DNA of 64,000 bases from Novosphingobium subterraneum (GCF_000807925.1 NZ_JRVC01000017.1:1-64000); one strand, 5' to 3'; positions 34,499-43,675 are shown, counted from the stretch's first letter. The notes: a model not told the origin generated them from the sequence alone. Numbers and translations: made by a program.

Positions 34499-35251
34499 AT
34501 GGACCGCCTGATCTACACCGCCTATTCCGGCATGACCGGTTCGACCGTGCGCCAGCGCGTGATCGCCAGCAACATGGCGAACGCACAGACGATCGGCTTT
34601 CGCGCCGAGATGCTGACCGCCACGCCGATGACACTGAAGGGCCCCAGCCTCGAAGCGCGGGCAATGACCGAAGGCGAAGTGCGCGGATCGTCGATGGCGC
34701 AGGGCACGCTGATCTCCACCGGCAAGCCGCTCGACGTTGCGCTCACCGGCGACACCATGCTTGCACTGCAGGCAGAAGATGGCAGCGAAGCCTATTCGCG
34801 GCGCGGCGATCTGGCGGTCAGCGCGGGCGGCGTTCTGGAAAACGGCGATGGCCGACCGGTCATCGGCGAAAACGGGCCGATCACCGTTCCGCTCGGCTCG
34901 AAGGTCACGATTTCCCCCGATGGCGGCGTTTCCGTCGCCAATCCCGAGACGCCCGACCAGCCCCCCCAGCTGGTCGGGCGCATCAAGATCGCATCGACCA
35001 CCGGCAGCAGGATCGAGAAAGGCCTTGATGGCCTGTTCCGCGTCCCCGGCCAGAATGGCCAGCCCGGCATCCTGCCGCAGGACGAAGAGGCCAAGCTGAT
35101 GGTCGGCAGCCTTGAACAGTCCAATGTCGATCCCACCCGCATCCTTGTCGAGATGGTCGAAGCCCAGCGCCTGTTCGACATGCGCACCAAGGTCGTCGCC
35201 CAGGCCAAGGAAGTCGACGAATCCAGCGCATCGCTGATGCGCATTTCCTGA
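34499..35251 (+). CDS. flgF: FlgF, proximal rod protein
   Basis: A 250-residue rod protein. The N-terminal signature (MDRLIYTAYSGMTGSTVRQRVIASNMANAQT) matches FlgF openings, with a central region of beta hairpins and a C-terminal EQSNVDPTRILVEMVEAQRLFDMRTKVV helix. The length equals E. coli FlgF. It lies 26 bases after flgE and 18 bases before flgG, in the usual EFG order of rod and hook genes. Confidence 0.95.
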   Translation: MDRLIYTAYSGMTGSTVRQRVIASNMANAQTIGFRAEMLTATPMTLKGPSLEARAMTEGEVRGSSMAQGTLISTGKPLDVALTGDTMLALQAEDGSEAYSRRGDLAVSAGGVLENGDGRPVIGENGPITVPLGSKVTISPDGGVSVANPETPDQPPQLVGRIKIASTTGSRIEKGLDGLFRVPGQNGQPGILPQDEEAKLMVGSLEQSNVDPTRILVEMVEAQRLFDMRTKVVAQAKEVDESSASLMRIS

Positions 35252-35269
35252 TCGCAAAGGTAACCCACG

Positions 35270-36058
35270 ATGCCCAGCTCCGCTCTTCACGTCGCCCGCA
35301 CCGGTCTCGAGGCACAGGACACGCGGATGCGCGTGATTGCCAACAATCTTGCCAACGTCGGCACCACCGGCTTCAAGCGCGACCGCGCCAACTTTGCCAC
35401 CCTTGCCTATCAGGACGCGCGCGTGGCCGGTCAGCAATCGTCGAACGAGACCGCCTATGCCACGGGCCTCAACCTCGGCACCGGCGTTGCCGTGCAGGCG
35501 ACCACCCGCATCGACAGCCAGGGCACGCTGCAAAGCACCAGCAACGCGCTCGACCTTGCGCTCGATGGCGACGGCTACTTTCAGGTGACGATGCCGGGCG
35601 GACAGCTGGCCTACACACGCGCCGGAAACTTCTCGCGCTCGGCGGAAGGCGTGCTGGTGACCGCGCAGGGCTATCCGCTCAACCCCGCGATCACCATTCC
35701 CGAGGGCGCGAGCGCCATCACCATCGCCAATGACGGCACCGTATCTGCAACCATTGCCGGGCAGAACGAGCCCGCGCAGCTTGGCCAGATCACCGTCGCC
35801 AGCTTTGCCAACCCGGGCGGCCTCAGGTCGATGGGTGACAACTTCCTGCAGGAAACCGCAGCCTCGGGCGCGGCACAGGTGGGCGTTCCGGGAGAACTGG
35901 GACGCGGCAACATTCGCCAGGGCTACCTTGAGGGTTCGAACGTCAACGTGGTCGAGGAACTGGTCGACATGATCGAATGCCAGCGCGCCTACGAGATCAA
36001 TTCCAAGATGATCTCGGCCGTCGACGACATGCTCCAGAACGCGAACCAGACTCTGTGA
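35270..36058 (+). CDS. flgG: FlgG, distal rod protein
   Basis: A 262-residue distal rod protein of standard length. The N-terminal motif is A-R-T-G-L-E-A-Q-D-T-R-M-R-V-I-A-N-N-L-A-N-V and the Gly-rich central LDLALDGDGYFQVTMPGG segment is highly conserved in FlgG. The C-terminal E-G-S-N-V-N-V-V-E-E-L-V-D-M-I helix completes it. Five bases separate its stop from the flgH start. Its sequence is the most canonical of the rod set here. Confidence 0.96.
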   Translation: MPSSALHVARTGLEAQDTRMRVIANNLANVGTTGFKRDRANFATLAYQDARVAGQQSSNETAYATGLNLGTGVAVQATTRIDSQGTLQSTSNALDLALDGDGYFQVTMPGGQLAYTRAGNFSRSAEGVLVTAQGYPLNPAITIPEGASAITIANDGTVSATIAGQNEPAQLGQITVASFANPGGLRSMGDNFLQETAASGAAQVGVPGELGRGNIRQGYLEGSNVNVVEELVDMIECQRAYEINSKMISAVDDMLQNANQTL

Positions 36059-36063
36059 CACCG

Positions 36064-36804
36064 ATGCAAACGCCCTTCGATCGCCATTTCACCTCCGAAC
36101 GCTTCGGCAGCCCTCGCCGCCGCCGAACCGCCCTGCGCGCGCTGCTGGTGGGATCGCTGGTGGCCGCTGCTGTCGTTTTCGGCATGGAGCCGGCCTCTGC
36201 CGCCAAGCCCAAGAAAGGCTTCGAGCCGGTGGTCGCGCCGCCTCTGCCGGTCCAGACCGCAGCACCGACCGCTGGTTCGATCTTCAATGCCAGCGCCGGC
36301 TACACCGGCTTTGTCGAGGGCCGCCGTGCCCATGCGGTGGGCGATCTGGTCACGGTCATGCTGGTCGAGAACATGACCAGCGCCAAGACGGCCGGATCGA
36401 AGACGCAGAAGTCCGGCCAGTTCTCCGTGACACCGCCAACCACCGGCCCGCTGTCGTTCATCAAGCCCAGCGCCCTTAATGCTTCGGGCGGTTCGTCGTT
36501 CAATGGTCAGGGCAATGCCTCGCAGACGAGCACGCTTGCCGGCGAGGTTGCGGTGACGATCGCGGAAGTGAGGTCCAATGGCACGGCACTGGTACGCGGT
36601 GAAAAGCGCATGATGCTGAGCCAGGGACAGGAATGGGTGCAGTTCTCGGGCATCGTGCGACTTGGTGACATCGATCAGGAGAACCGCATTCTTTCCAGCC
36701 AGGTCGCGGATGCGCGGGTTGAATACACCGGCAACGGGTCGGTCGGCCGGGCAAGCCGCGAAGGCTGGCTTTCGAAGTTCTTCAACGCGATTTCGCCCTT
36801 CTGA
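36064..36804 (+). CDS. flgH: FlgH, L-ring protein without lipobox
   Basis: A 246-residue outer-membrane ring subunit. FlgH is normally a lipoprotein; this one contains no Cys at all. Instead it has an Arg-rich N-terminus, a hydrophobic core (ALRALLVGSLVAAAVVFG) and an A-S-A-A cleavage site, an ordinary Sec signal. The body matches FlgH: GRRAHAVGDLVTVMLVENMTSAK and later the GIVRLGDIDQENRILSSQVADARVEYTGNGSV segment. ATG 36064 is five bases after flgG. The ring must then anchor in the outer membrane without lipid. Confidence 0.92.
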   Translation: MQTPFDRHFTSERFGSPRRRRTALRALLVGSLVAAAVVFGMEPASAAKPKKGFEPVVAPPLPVQTAAPTAGSIFNASAGYTGFVEGRRAHAVGDLVTVMLVENMTSAKTAGSKTQKSGQFSVTPPTTGPLSFIKPSALNASGGSSFNGQGNASQTSTLAGEVAVTIAEVRSNGTALVRGEKRMMLSQGQEWVQFSGIVRLGDIDQENRILSSQVADARVEYTGNGSVGRASREGWLSKFFNAISPF

Positions 36805-36815
36805 AGGTTGATGCA

Positions 36816-37916
36816 ATGCTGGTCCGGTACATCCTCCCTGTTCTTGCAGCCTTCGCGGCGGCCCTGCCCATGCCCGCCCTGGCCGAGCGTGTGCGCGACC
36901 TTGGCGAGTTCCAGGGCGTGCGCGCAAACCAGCTCACCGGCTATGGCGTGGTGGTTGGCCTTGCCGGAACGGGCGACGACAATCTCGAATACCTGACCCA
37001 GGCGATGAAGGGCACCGCAGGCCGGTTGGGCGTGCAGCTCCCCGCCGGCATCTCGCCCGGCCTCAAGAACGCCGCCGCCGTGCTGGTGACGGCAGAACTT
37101 CCCGCCTTCGCCAAGCCCGGCCAGCGCATCGACGTGACTGTCTCGACCATCGGCAAGGCCAAGTCCCTGCGCGGGGGTGCGCTGATCCTCGCACCGCTCT
37201 ATGGTGCGGACGGCCAGATCTACGCGATGGCGCAGGGCAACCTTGCCGTCGGCGGCCTCGGCATTGCCGCCCGCGATGGCTCGCAGCTGACCGTCAACGT
37301 GCCGACCGTGGGCCGCATCGCCGAAGGGGCCAGTGTAGAGCGCGCCGTCGCCACCGGGTTCGACAGTGGCGAAGTGCTGCGCTGGAACCTGTTCGACGCC
37401 GATTTCATGACCGCCCAGCGCGTGCGCGACGCGATCAACGCCCGCTTTCCCCAGTCTGCGACGATCGAGGACGGCGTAACGCTGGCGCTGCGCCTGCCTG
37501 CAGGCGCCGACAGCCGCGCGACGACGATGGCGGCGATCGAGATGCTCGAGGTGACGCCTGCCGAAACCGCGGCCAAGGTCATCGTCAACAGCCGCACCGG
37601 CACGGTGGTGATCAACAGCGCGGTGCGTCTCTCTCCCGCAGCGATAAGCCACGGCAAGCTGGTGGTGAAGATCGACGAGAAGCCGCAGGTCTCCCAGCCC
37701 GCTCCATTCAGCCGCGGCCAGACGGCCGTGGTCCCCAACAGCCAGATCGACGCGGTCGAGAAGGAGGCCAAGGTTGCCTTGTTCAAGCCGGGTGCCTCGC
37801 TCTCGTCACTGGTCGATGCGCTGAACAAGCTCGGCACCAGCCCTTCGGACCTCGTCGCAATCCTCGAAGCGCTCAAGCAGGCAGGTGCGCTCAAGGCGGA
37901 GATGGTGGTGATATGA
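36816..37916 (+). CDS. flgI: FlgI, P-ring protein
   Basis: A 366-residue periplasmic ring subunit of normal length. The signal peptide ends PALA-E (about residue 20), followed by RVRDLGEFQGVRANQLTGYGVVVGLAGTGDD, the FlgI hallmark. The N-terminal part continues as the long conserved domain with GAALI-type LRGGALILAPLYGADGQIYAMAQG. The C-terminal SLVDALNKLGTSPSDLVAILEALKQAGALKAEMVV is present in all FlgI. The ATG follows AAGG. The stop overlaps flgJ by four bases. Confidence 0.96.
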   Translation: MLVRYILPVLAAFAAALPMPALAERVRDLGEFQGVRANQLTGYGVVVGLAGTGDDNLEYLTQAMKGTAGRLGVQLPAGISPGLKNAAAVLVTAELPAFAKPGQRIDVTVSTIGKAKSLRGGALILAPLYGADGQIYAMAQGNLAVGGLGIAARDGSQLTVNVPTVGRIAEGASVERAVATGFDSGEVLRWNLFDADFMTAQRVRDAINARFPQSATIEDGVTLALRLPAGADSRATTMAAIEMLEVTPAETAAKVIVNSRTGTVVINSAVRLSPAAISHGKLVVKIDEKPQVSQPAPFSRGQTAVVPNSQIDAVEKEAKVALFKPGASLSSLVDALNKLGTSPSDLVAILEALKQAGALKAEMVVI

Positions 37917-38224
37917 CCACGATTTCCACATCCGCCGCCAACCTTTCGCTCACGCCCAAGGCGCAGACCGAGCGGGAAAAGCTTTCGGGCGCGGCGAAGC
38001 AGTTCGAGGCGATCTTCGTGCGCCAGATGCTGTCCGCCGCGCGCGCCAGCAACTTCGGGGACGATGACGTCTTCGGAAAGATGGACCAGACTTTCGTGCA
38101 GATGCGCGACGACCGCTTTGCCGAAATCGCCTCGCAAACCGGCGCGCTCGGCTTTGCCCGGCAGATCGAGAACCACCTCGCCGCGCTCCTGCCCCAAGGC
38201 ACTACGCCAGAGGGAGGCGCCTAA
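37913..38224 (+). CDS. flgJ: FlgJ N-terminal rod-scaffold domain only
   Basis: A 103-residue protein matching the FlgJ rod-cap domain (AAKQFEAIFVRQMLSAARASNFGDD near 27-51, then SQTGALGFARQIE). The C-terminal muramidase domain of Salmonella FlgJ is absent, as in many alphaproteobacteria. The transglycosylase at 28814-29707 likely supplies that activity. The start overlaps the flgI stop, and flgK follows three bases after its own stop. Confidence 0.92.
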   Translation: MTTISTSAANLSLTPKAQTEREKLSGAAKQFEAIFVRQMLSAARASNFGDDDVFGKMDQTFVQMRDDRFAEIASQTGALGFARQIENHLAALLPQGTTPEGGA

Positions 38225-38227
38225 GCC

Positions 38228-39571
38228 ATGGCATCCGATCTCCTCTCGATCGCTCGCAGCGGCGTCCAGGCTGCCCGCATCGGCCTAGACATCACGGCGC
38301 AGAACATCGCCAATGCCTCGTCCACCGGCTATGTCCGGCGTTCGGCCGCGTTCAGCGAAGTGGCTTCGACTGGCGGCGCCTATCGTATTGGCGATCTTTC
38401 CCTTTCAGGCGTGCGGCTGAACAGCATCGTGCGCAATGCCGATGCTTTTCGCCAGGCCGAAGTCCGCCGTACCAATTCGGACGTGGCGCGAGCCAGTGCC
38501 GAAGTTTCTGGGCTGGAGAACATCGAAGCCGCGATCGAGCAGTCGGGCGTCTATGACGCAATTGTCGGCTTCGAGTCCTCCCTCCAGCAACTGACGCAGA
38601 ACCCCACGGATACGAGCCTGCGCGCCTCGGTGATCGAGAAGGCGCGCACCATGGCCGGCACGTTCCAGATCGCCTCGCAGGAGTTGGACGCGGCGGCCGA
38701 CGGTCTGCGCTTTCTGGCCTCGGACGGGGTGACGCAGGTCAACCGCATTGCCCAGGAGCTTGCCCGCACCAACACCCGCCTTGCCCGGGCGTCCGACGCC
38801 AGCAGCGACAAGACCGCCCTGCTCGATCAGCGCGACCAATTGCTCGAGGAATTGAGCGGCTTTGCGAACATCTCGACCGAATTCTCCGCCGATGGGCAGG
38901 TTGCGATCAAGATCGGCGGGAGCAGCGGGGCGGACCTCGTGACGGGCAACACTGCCGCCACCCTGGGTATGACCACATCTCCAACTGACGGCACCATCAG
39001 CTTCACTGTCGGCAGCACGGCGCTGACTCTCGCTGGCGGATCGCTGGCAGGCCAGCAACTCGCATTGGCGAAGGGCGCACAGCTCAAGACCGATCTCGAC
39101 ACGCTTGCCGGTGACATCGTTGATGCCTTCAACACGGCCCAGACCGGGGGTCGCGATCTCGACGGCGCGATGGGTGTCGCAATCTTCTCGGGCACGAGCG
39201 CCGCGACGATGGCACTCGCTGTCGAGGACGGCCGCAAGATCGCCACCGCTCCTGCCAGCGAGACGACGCCGGGCAGCCGCGATGCGGCAAACCTTACCGC
39301 GATCCGCACAGCGCTGGCGGGCGTCAATCCGTCGGGCACGATGGATGCGATCCTGTTCGACGTTTCAGGCACGCTGGCCGGGCGCAACGTGACGTTGGGC
39401 GCGCTACAGACGATTGCCGACACCGCGAAAGTTGCCCTCTCTGCGCAATCGGGCGTCGATCTCGATCAGGAAGCGGTCAACCTAGTAAGATTCCAGCAGG
39501 CCTTTCAGGCGTCCGGCAAGGTCATGCAGGTATCATCCGACATCTTCGACACCCTTCTGGGAATCAGGTAA
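38228..39571 (+). CDS. flgK: FlgK, hook-filament junction protein 1
   Basis: A 447-residue junction protein. N-terminal D0 (LLSIARSGVQAARIGLDITAQNIANASSTGYVRRSA) is classic, followed by coiled segments and a variable middle of about 250 residues. The C-terminal helix is QSGVDLDQEAVNLVRFQQAFQASGKVMQVSSDIFDTLL. It is shorter than Salmonella FlgK (553) but within the normal spread. flgL starts six bases downstream. FlgN (29790-30137) is its expected chaperone. Confidence 0.95.
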   Translation: MASDLLSIARSGVQAARIGLDITAQNIANASSTGYVRRSAAFSEVASTGGAYRIGDLSLSGVRLNSIVRNADAFRQAEVRRTNSDVARASAEVSGLENIEAAIEQSGVYDAIVGFESSLQQLTQNPTDTSLRASVIEKARTMAGTFQIASQELDAAADGLRFLASDGVTQVNRIAQELARTNTRLARASDASSDKTALLDQRDQLLEELSGFANISTEFSADGQVAIKIGGSSGADLVTGNTAATLGMTTSPTDGTISFTVGSTALTLAGGSLAGQQLALAKGAQLKTDLDTLAGDIVDAFNTAQTGGRDLDGAMGVAIFSGTSAATMALAVEDGRKIATAPASETTPGSRDAANLTAIRTALAGVNPSGTMDAILFDVSGTLAGRNVTLGALQTIADTAKVALSAQSGVDLDQEAVNLVRFQQAFQASGKVMQVSSDIFDTLLGIR

Positions 39572-39577
39572 CCGGCC

Positions 39578-40498
39578 ATGAGCACGATCTTTGGCACATC
39601 TACAGCCGCGTTCTTCGAGCGGTCCCTCATGGACCTTACTGCCTTGCGCAAGCAGGCCGAGGACACGCAGGCCGAGATGTCGACCGGAGAACGCCTGCAG
39701 CGCTCCTCCGACGACCCGGTCGCCGCCTCGCGGCTGCGCCAGCTCGCCCGCGCAGGGGTTTTCGACGACATCGACACCGCCGCGACCAACCGCGCCACGA
39801 CTGACCTGACGCTGACCGACACCGCACTGTCGCAGTTCGCCAGCATCGTCACCCGCCTGCAGGAGTTGACGACGCAGGCCGCGAACTCGACCGTCAACGA
39901 CAGCCAGCGCGCGGGCATCGGCGAGGAAATAGCGCAATTGCGGGACAGCCTCGTCGCACTCGCCAATTCGCGGGATGGCAATGGTAACGCCCTGTTCGGT
40001 GGCGAAAGTGCAGCCGATGCCTACACCCTCGATGCTTCGGGCAACGCCACGTATGCCGGCACCAGCGCGGCAGGGACCATCTCTATCGGCGGCGGTCAAT
40101 CTGTCGCGCGGGGGGTGACAGGACCCGAGTTCCTGCAGTTCCAGTCAGGAGGCGGAACGGTTGACCTGCTGGCAATGACCAAGGCCCTGGCGGACGACCT
40201 GAAATCCGGTGCCGGTGGCGTGGCCACGGCCAATGCCGCCCTCACCGCCCTGGGTGATGGCCTCAATGCAATCACCACGGCGCAGACCGTGGTCGGATCG
40301 CGGCTCAACTGGATCGACCTCAACACCGAGCGCCGCACCACGCTTTCCGAGATGCGCACCACCGAACAAACCGAGGTCGGCGGCGCGGACCTGACCGAAT
40401 CCATCGCCCACCTGCAGAACACCATGCTGGTGCTGCAGGCCAGCCAGGCGAGCTTTGCCAAGCTCGCCAACCTTTCGCTGTTCAGCGTGCTGAACTGA
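39578..40498 (+). CDS. flgL: FlgL, hook-filament junction protein 3
   Basis: A 306-residue flagellin-related junction protein. The N-terminal region (about 15-60: LMDLTALRKQAEDTQAEMSTGERLQRSSDDPVAASRLRQL) and C-terminal helix (IAHLQNTMLVLQASQASFAKLANLSLFSVL) match FlgL. The size is close to Salmonella FlgL (317). It links FlgK to the filament. motA follows after 28 bases, apparently in the same transcript. Confidence 0.95.
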   Translation: MSTIFGTSTAAFFERSLMDLTALRKQAEDTQAEMSTGERLQRSSDDPVAASRLRQLARAGVFDDIDTAATNRATTDLTLTDTALSQFASIVTRLQELTTQAANSTVNDSQRAGIGEEIAQLRDSLVALANSRDGNGNALFGGESAADAYTLDASGNATYAGTSAAGTISIGGGQSVARGVTGPEFLQFQSGGGTVDLLAMTKALADDLKSGAGGVATANAALTALGDGLNAITTAQTVVGSRLNWIDLNTERRTTLSEMRTTEQTEVGGADLTESIAHLQNTMLVLQASQASFAKLANLSLFSVLN

Positions 40499-40526
40499 GC
40501 GCGCAAGCTCACCGGGAACCTGTTTC

Positions 40527-41390
40527 ATGTTCGTGATTGTCGGCATCGTCATCCTGCTCGCCATGGTTTTCGGCGGCTTCGCCATCACTGGCGGTGACCT
40601 TGGACCGGTCCTGCATGCACTTCCCCACGAGATGCTCATCATCGGCGGGGCCGCCGTCGGCGCGCTCGTCACTGGAAACTCGATGCACGAACTCAAAGGC
40701 ATCGGCGCTGGCTTCACCAAGACCTTCAAGGGCCCCAAGCACAACAAGCAGGATCACGTAGACGTTATCGTGCTGTGCACCAAACTGATGAAGATCTTGC
40801 GCAGCGATGGACCGGTCGCGCTTGAAAGCCATGTCACCGATCCGAAGAACTCTCCGATCTTCGCCGAGTATCCCCGCCTACTGGCCAACCCTGCCCTGAC
40901 TTCGCTGATCTGCGACACGCTGACCTTGATCGTCGTATCTTCGGGCACGCTGGAAGTGCATGCGGTGGAGGAGGTGATGGATCATGCGATGAAGACGCAT
41001 TTCCATGAGGAGCACGAAGCCCAGCACGCCATCCAGGGCTTGGCGGATGCGCTGCCGGCGCTGGGCATCGTCGCGGCAGTACTCGGCGTGGTGAAGACCA
41101 TGGGATCGATCGACAAGCCGCCGGCCATTCTCGGCGCGATGATCGGTTCGGCGCTCGTCGGCACGTTCCTCGGCATTCTGCTCGCCTACGGGATGGTTGG
41201 CCCGATCGCAGGCCGGCTCAAGCAGGTGCTCGAGCAGGACGAGATGATTTTCCAGGCGGTAAAGCAGGTCATCATCGCCAGCCTCCACGGCTGGCCGCAA
41301 CCCCTCGTCGTCGAAAGCGCGCGCTCCGGTCTGGGGCATGCCTTCCGCCCGGGACTTTCCGAACTGCTCGACGCGATGCGCGGCCGCTAA
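40527..41390 (+). CDS. motA: MotA, flagellar stator proton channel
   Basis: A 287-residue four-span stator protein. The opening FVIVGIVILLAMVFGGFAITGG is a membrane helix. The cytoplasmic loop has Arg/Glu-rich parts that contact FliG. The signature helices 3-4 include ALPALGIVAAVLGVVKTMGS and GSALVGTFLGILLAYGMVGPIA with the two conserved Pro. The length equals E. coli MotA (295). GTG-started motB follows twelve bases downstream. This conventional pair is distinct from the smaller MotA/MotB-like genes at 31124-32304. Confidence 0.96.
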   Translation: MFVIVGIVILLAMVFGGFAITGGDLGPVLHALPHEMLIIGGAAVGALVTGNSMHELKGIGAGFTKTFKGPKHNKQDHVDVIVLCTKLMKILRSDGPVALESHVTDPKNSPIFAEYPRLLANPALTSLICDTLTLIVVSSGTLEVHAVEEVMDHAMKTHFHEEHEAQHAIQGLADALPALGIVAAVLGVVKTMGSIDKPPAILGAMIGSALVGTFLGILLAYGMVGPIAGRLKQVLEQDEMIFQAVKQVIIASLHGWPQPLVVESARSGLGHAFRPGLSELLDAMRGR

Positions 41391-41402
41391 GGAGCCCTGC
41401 AC

Positions 41403-42242
41403 GTGGCCAAGGCACCGACCAAGGGGAAGAACGAACCCCCGAAGCCCATCATCGTCAAGAAGATCACCATCGTTGCCGGTGGGCATCACGGCGGCGCCTG
41501 GAAAGTGGCCTATGCCGACTTCGTGACCGCGATGATGGCGTTCTTCCTGCTGATGTGGCTGCTGGGCGCAACGACCGAAAAGCAGCGCAAGGGCATTGCC
41601 GACTACTTCACTCCTACACTCGTCAAGATGCGGCAGGGAAGTGCCGGCGGGTATGGCGTACTCGGCGGATCATCGCTGACCGATGCCGACGACTATCCGC
41701 ATCGCGCCGGCCAGACCGGCAACAAGACCCTGTCGGTGCCCCGCGATGCCACAGGCGGCCCCAAGGAGGGAGGCAGCAAGATCAAGCGCTCCCAGGTGAT
41801 GAAGGAACGTATCGCCCAGAAGCTCGCGCAATCCGAAAAGCTCAAGAAGCTGGCCCGGCAGGTTCGCATGACCGAGACTCCCGAAGGCGTCCGCCTGGAT
41901 CTGGTGGACGATGCGGATTTCTCGATGTTCCTGCTGGGCACGACCGTGCTGACGCCTGACGCCGCCGAACTTCTCCGCGCGATCGGCCAGGCCATCGCGC
42001 CCGACCCGACCCAGCTGACGATCCGCGGCCACACGGACTCCCTGCCGTGGAAGAACGGCGTGGCCAACAACTGGTCGCTGTCAGCCGGTCGCGCCGAAAC
42101 GACACGCCAGACCTTGATGCGCCAGGGCATTGCCGAGCCCCGCTTCCGCCGGATCGAGGGCGTTGCCGACCGCGAACCGCTGGTGCAGAACAATCCGGCC
42201 GACCCGCGCAATCGGCGTATGTCGATTTTGATTACCGGCTGA
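41403..42242 (+). CDS. motB: MotB, flagellar stator peptidoglycan anchor
   Basis: A 279-residue stator protein. The transmembrane proton site is G-A-W-K-V-A-Y-A-D-F with Asp39. A periplasmic linker leads to an OmpA-like domain (about 185-278) with IRGHTDSLPW and NNWSLSAGRAETTRQ, which binds peptidoglycan. The start is GTG 41403 with AAGGAG eight bases upstream. It closes the flgB operon; no clear terminator follows before the S8 peptidase gene. Confidence 0.96.
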   Translation: MAKAPTKGKNEPPKPIIVKKITIVAGGHHGGAWKVAYADFVTAMMAFFLLMWLLGATTEKQRKGIADYFTPTLVKMRQGSAGGYGVLGGSSLTDADDYPHRAGQTGNKTLSVPRDATGGPKEGGSKIKRSQVMKERIAQKLAQSEKLKKLARQVRMTETPEGVRLDLVDDADFSMFLLGTTVLTPDAAELLRAIGQAIAPDPTQLTIRGHTDSLPWKNGVANNWSLSAGRAETTRQTLMRQGIAEPRFRRIEGVADREPLVQNNPADPRNRRMSILITG

Positions 42243-42389
42243 TTAAGCAATAAACTGACACTATCATGAAATATTGGTGAAAGTTCCGGTTGCAAGTGCA
42301 ACTGCTTCACTGCAGCTTCCTGTCATTGCGGGGTGCGTCGTGCGCAAGCCACGAACCGCAACACCCAAGGGACAGGGAGTTCAATCCAG

Positions 42390-43616
42390 ATGCGCAAGTT
42401 TGCAGCTTTGGCCACCGTATCGGCGGTGGCATTGGCCGGAATAGTTTTTGCCGCCGCGGGGGGCGGGAAGGCCACGGGTTCGGGAGCGGTGCTGCTGCCC
42501 GCAACGTCGGGTTCTATTGCCGCAGTTTCAGCCCGGCCCACTGCAGCGGCAGTCGCCGAATCGGCCATCCCCGACAGCTGGATCTGTGTCTTCAAGAAGG
42601 GCAGCGTCGCGCCGGGTGCCGAGCAGGCCGAGGCCAGCAAGGTCACCGGCAAGGCTGGCGGCAAGATCGGGCACGTCTACCGTTACGCACTGCAGGGCTT
42701 CTCGATCAATCTGCCAGCGCAAGGTGCCGCAGCCGTCGCCAAGCACAACCCGAACATCGAGTATTGCGAGGCCGACCAGGTCGCCACCGTGATCGACCCG
42801 ATCAATGCGTTGGCGAAGCCGGGCGGCGGCGGCGGTTCAACCACCGAGACGACGCCCGCAGGCATCACGCGAGTTGGTGGTGGAGCGGCTTATGCCGGCT
42901 CCGGACGGGCATTCGTGATCGATAGCGGCATCTTCCTGACGCATCCCGATCTGAACGTCGACACCGCCCTCAGCCGCAACTTCGTGGCGCGCGAAACCTC
43001 GCCGAATGACCTGAACGGCCATGGTACGCACGTAGCCGGTACGATTGCCGCCAAGCTCAATGGCGCCGGCGTCGTCGGCGTAGCAGCCGGGGCAAAGGTC
43101 GTCGCGGTGCGCGTGCTCGATCGCCGTGGCAGCGGTGCCTATTCCGATGTCATCGCTGGAGTCGATTACGTCGCCTCGGTGGGCCAGGCGGGCGACGTCG
43201 CCAACATGAGCCTTGGCGGACCAGTATCCGACGCACTCGACACGGCAGTGATCAACGCCTCCAACAGCAGCAAGGTCATCTTTGCCCTTGCCGCCGGTAA
43301 CGAAACCGATGATGCCAACAATCACTCGCCCGCGCGCGCCGATGGCCCGTATATCTACACCGTGGCGGCGGTGAACAGCTCGGACACATTTGCCAGCTTC
43401 TCGAACTACTCCGTGATCAACGATCCGGTGGACTTTGCCGAACCGGGCGTATCGATCCTCTCGACGTGGCTCAACGGCGGCTACAACACGATCTCCGGCA
43501 CATCCATGGCGACACCGCACCTTGCCGGTCTTGTCCTCATCGGTGGCCCGCGCAGCGACGGGCGCCTGTCCACCGCAGCGCCGAATGGCGTCAGGTTCCC
43601 GATCGGCGTGAAATGA
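42390..43616 (+). CDS. Secreted subtilase (S8) serine peptidase
   Basis: A 408-residue secreted peptidase. The signal peptide lies at residues 1-22 (LATVSAVALAGIVFAAAGG). An I9-like propeptide spans about 60-130 with SWICVFKKGS and IEYCEADQ, whose two Cys may pair. The S8 domain has the triad Asp (VIDSGIFLTHPD), His (NGHGTHVAGT) and Ser (SGTSMATPHLAG). The upstream 147 bases contain a GTTGCA-AG-TGCAAC dyad (42287-42300). It sits between motB and flagellin, but nothing else ties it to motility. The start ATG 42390 is chosen for the signal peptide; the upstream frame lacks one. Confidence 0.92.
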   Translation: MRKFAALATVSAVALAGIVFAAAGGGKATGSGAVLLPATSGSIAAVSARPTAAAVAESAIPDSWICVFKKGSVAPGAEQAEASKVTGKAGGKIGHVYRYALQGFSINLPAQGAAAVAKHNPNIEYCEADQVATVIDPINALAKPGGGGGSTTETTPAGITRVGGGAAYAGSGRAFVIDSGIFLTHPDLNVDTALSRNFVARETSPNDLNGHGTHVAGTIAAKLNGAGVVGVAAGAKVVAVRVLDRRGSGAYSDVIAGVDYVASVGQAGDVANMSLGGPVSDALDTAVINASNSSKVIFALAAGNETDDANNHSPARADGPYIYTVAAVNSSDTFASFSNYSVINDPVDFAEPGVSILSTWLNGGYNTISGTSMATPHLAGLVLIGGPRSDGRLSTAAPNGVRFPIGVK

Positions 43617-43640
43617 TCAGGGTGCCTTGCTGAAACGTCG

Positions 43641-43675
43641 AAGGGCGGCCCCGCAAGGGGCCGCCCTTCTTCTTT
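43641..43675 (+). terminator. Terminator after the S8 peptidase gene
   Basis: A 12-bp perfect stem (AAGGGCGGCCCC / GGGGCCGCCCTT) with a GCAA loop is followed by CTTCTTT. It is a strong Rho-independent terminator. Confidence 0.85.

Noticed and set aside
36064-36804. FlgH call as a different secreted protein because it lacks a lipobox
   Set aside because: Conserved FlgH body segments and the G-H-I gene order make the identity secure despite the missing Cys.
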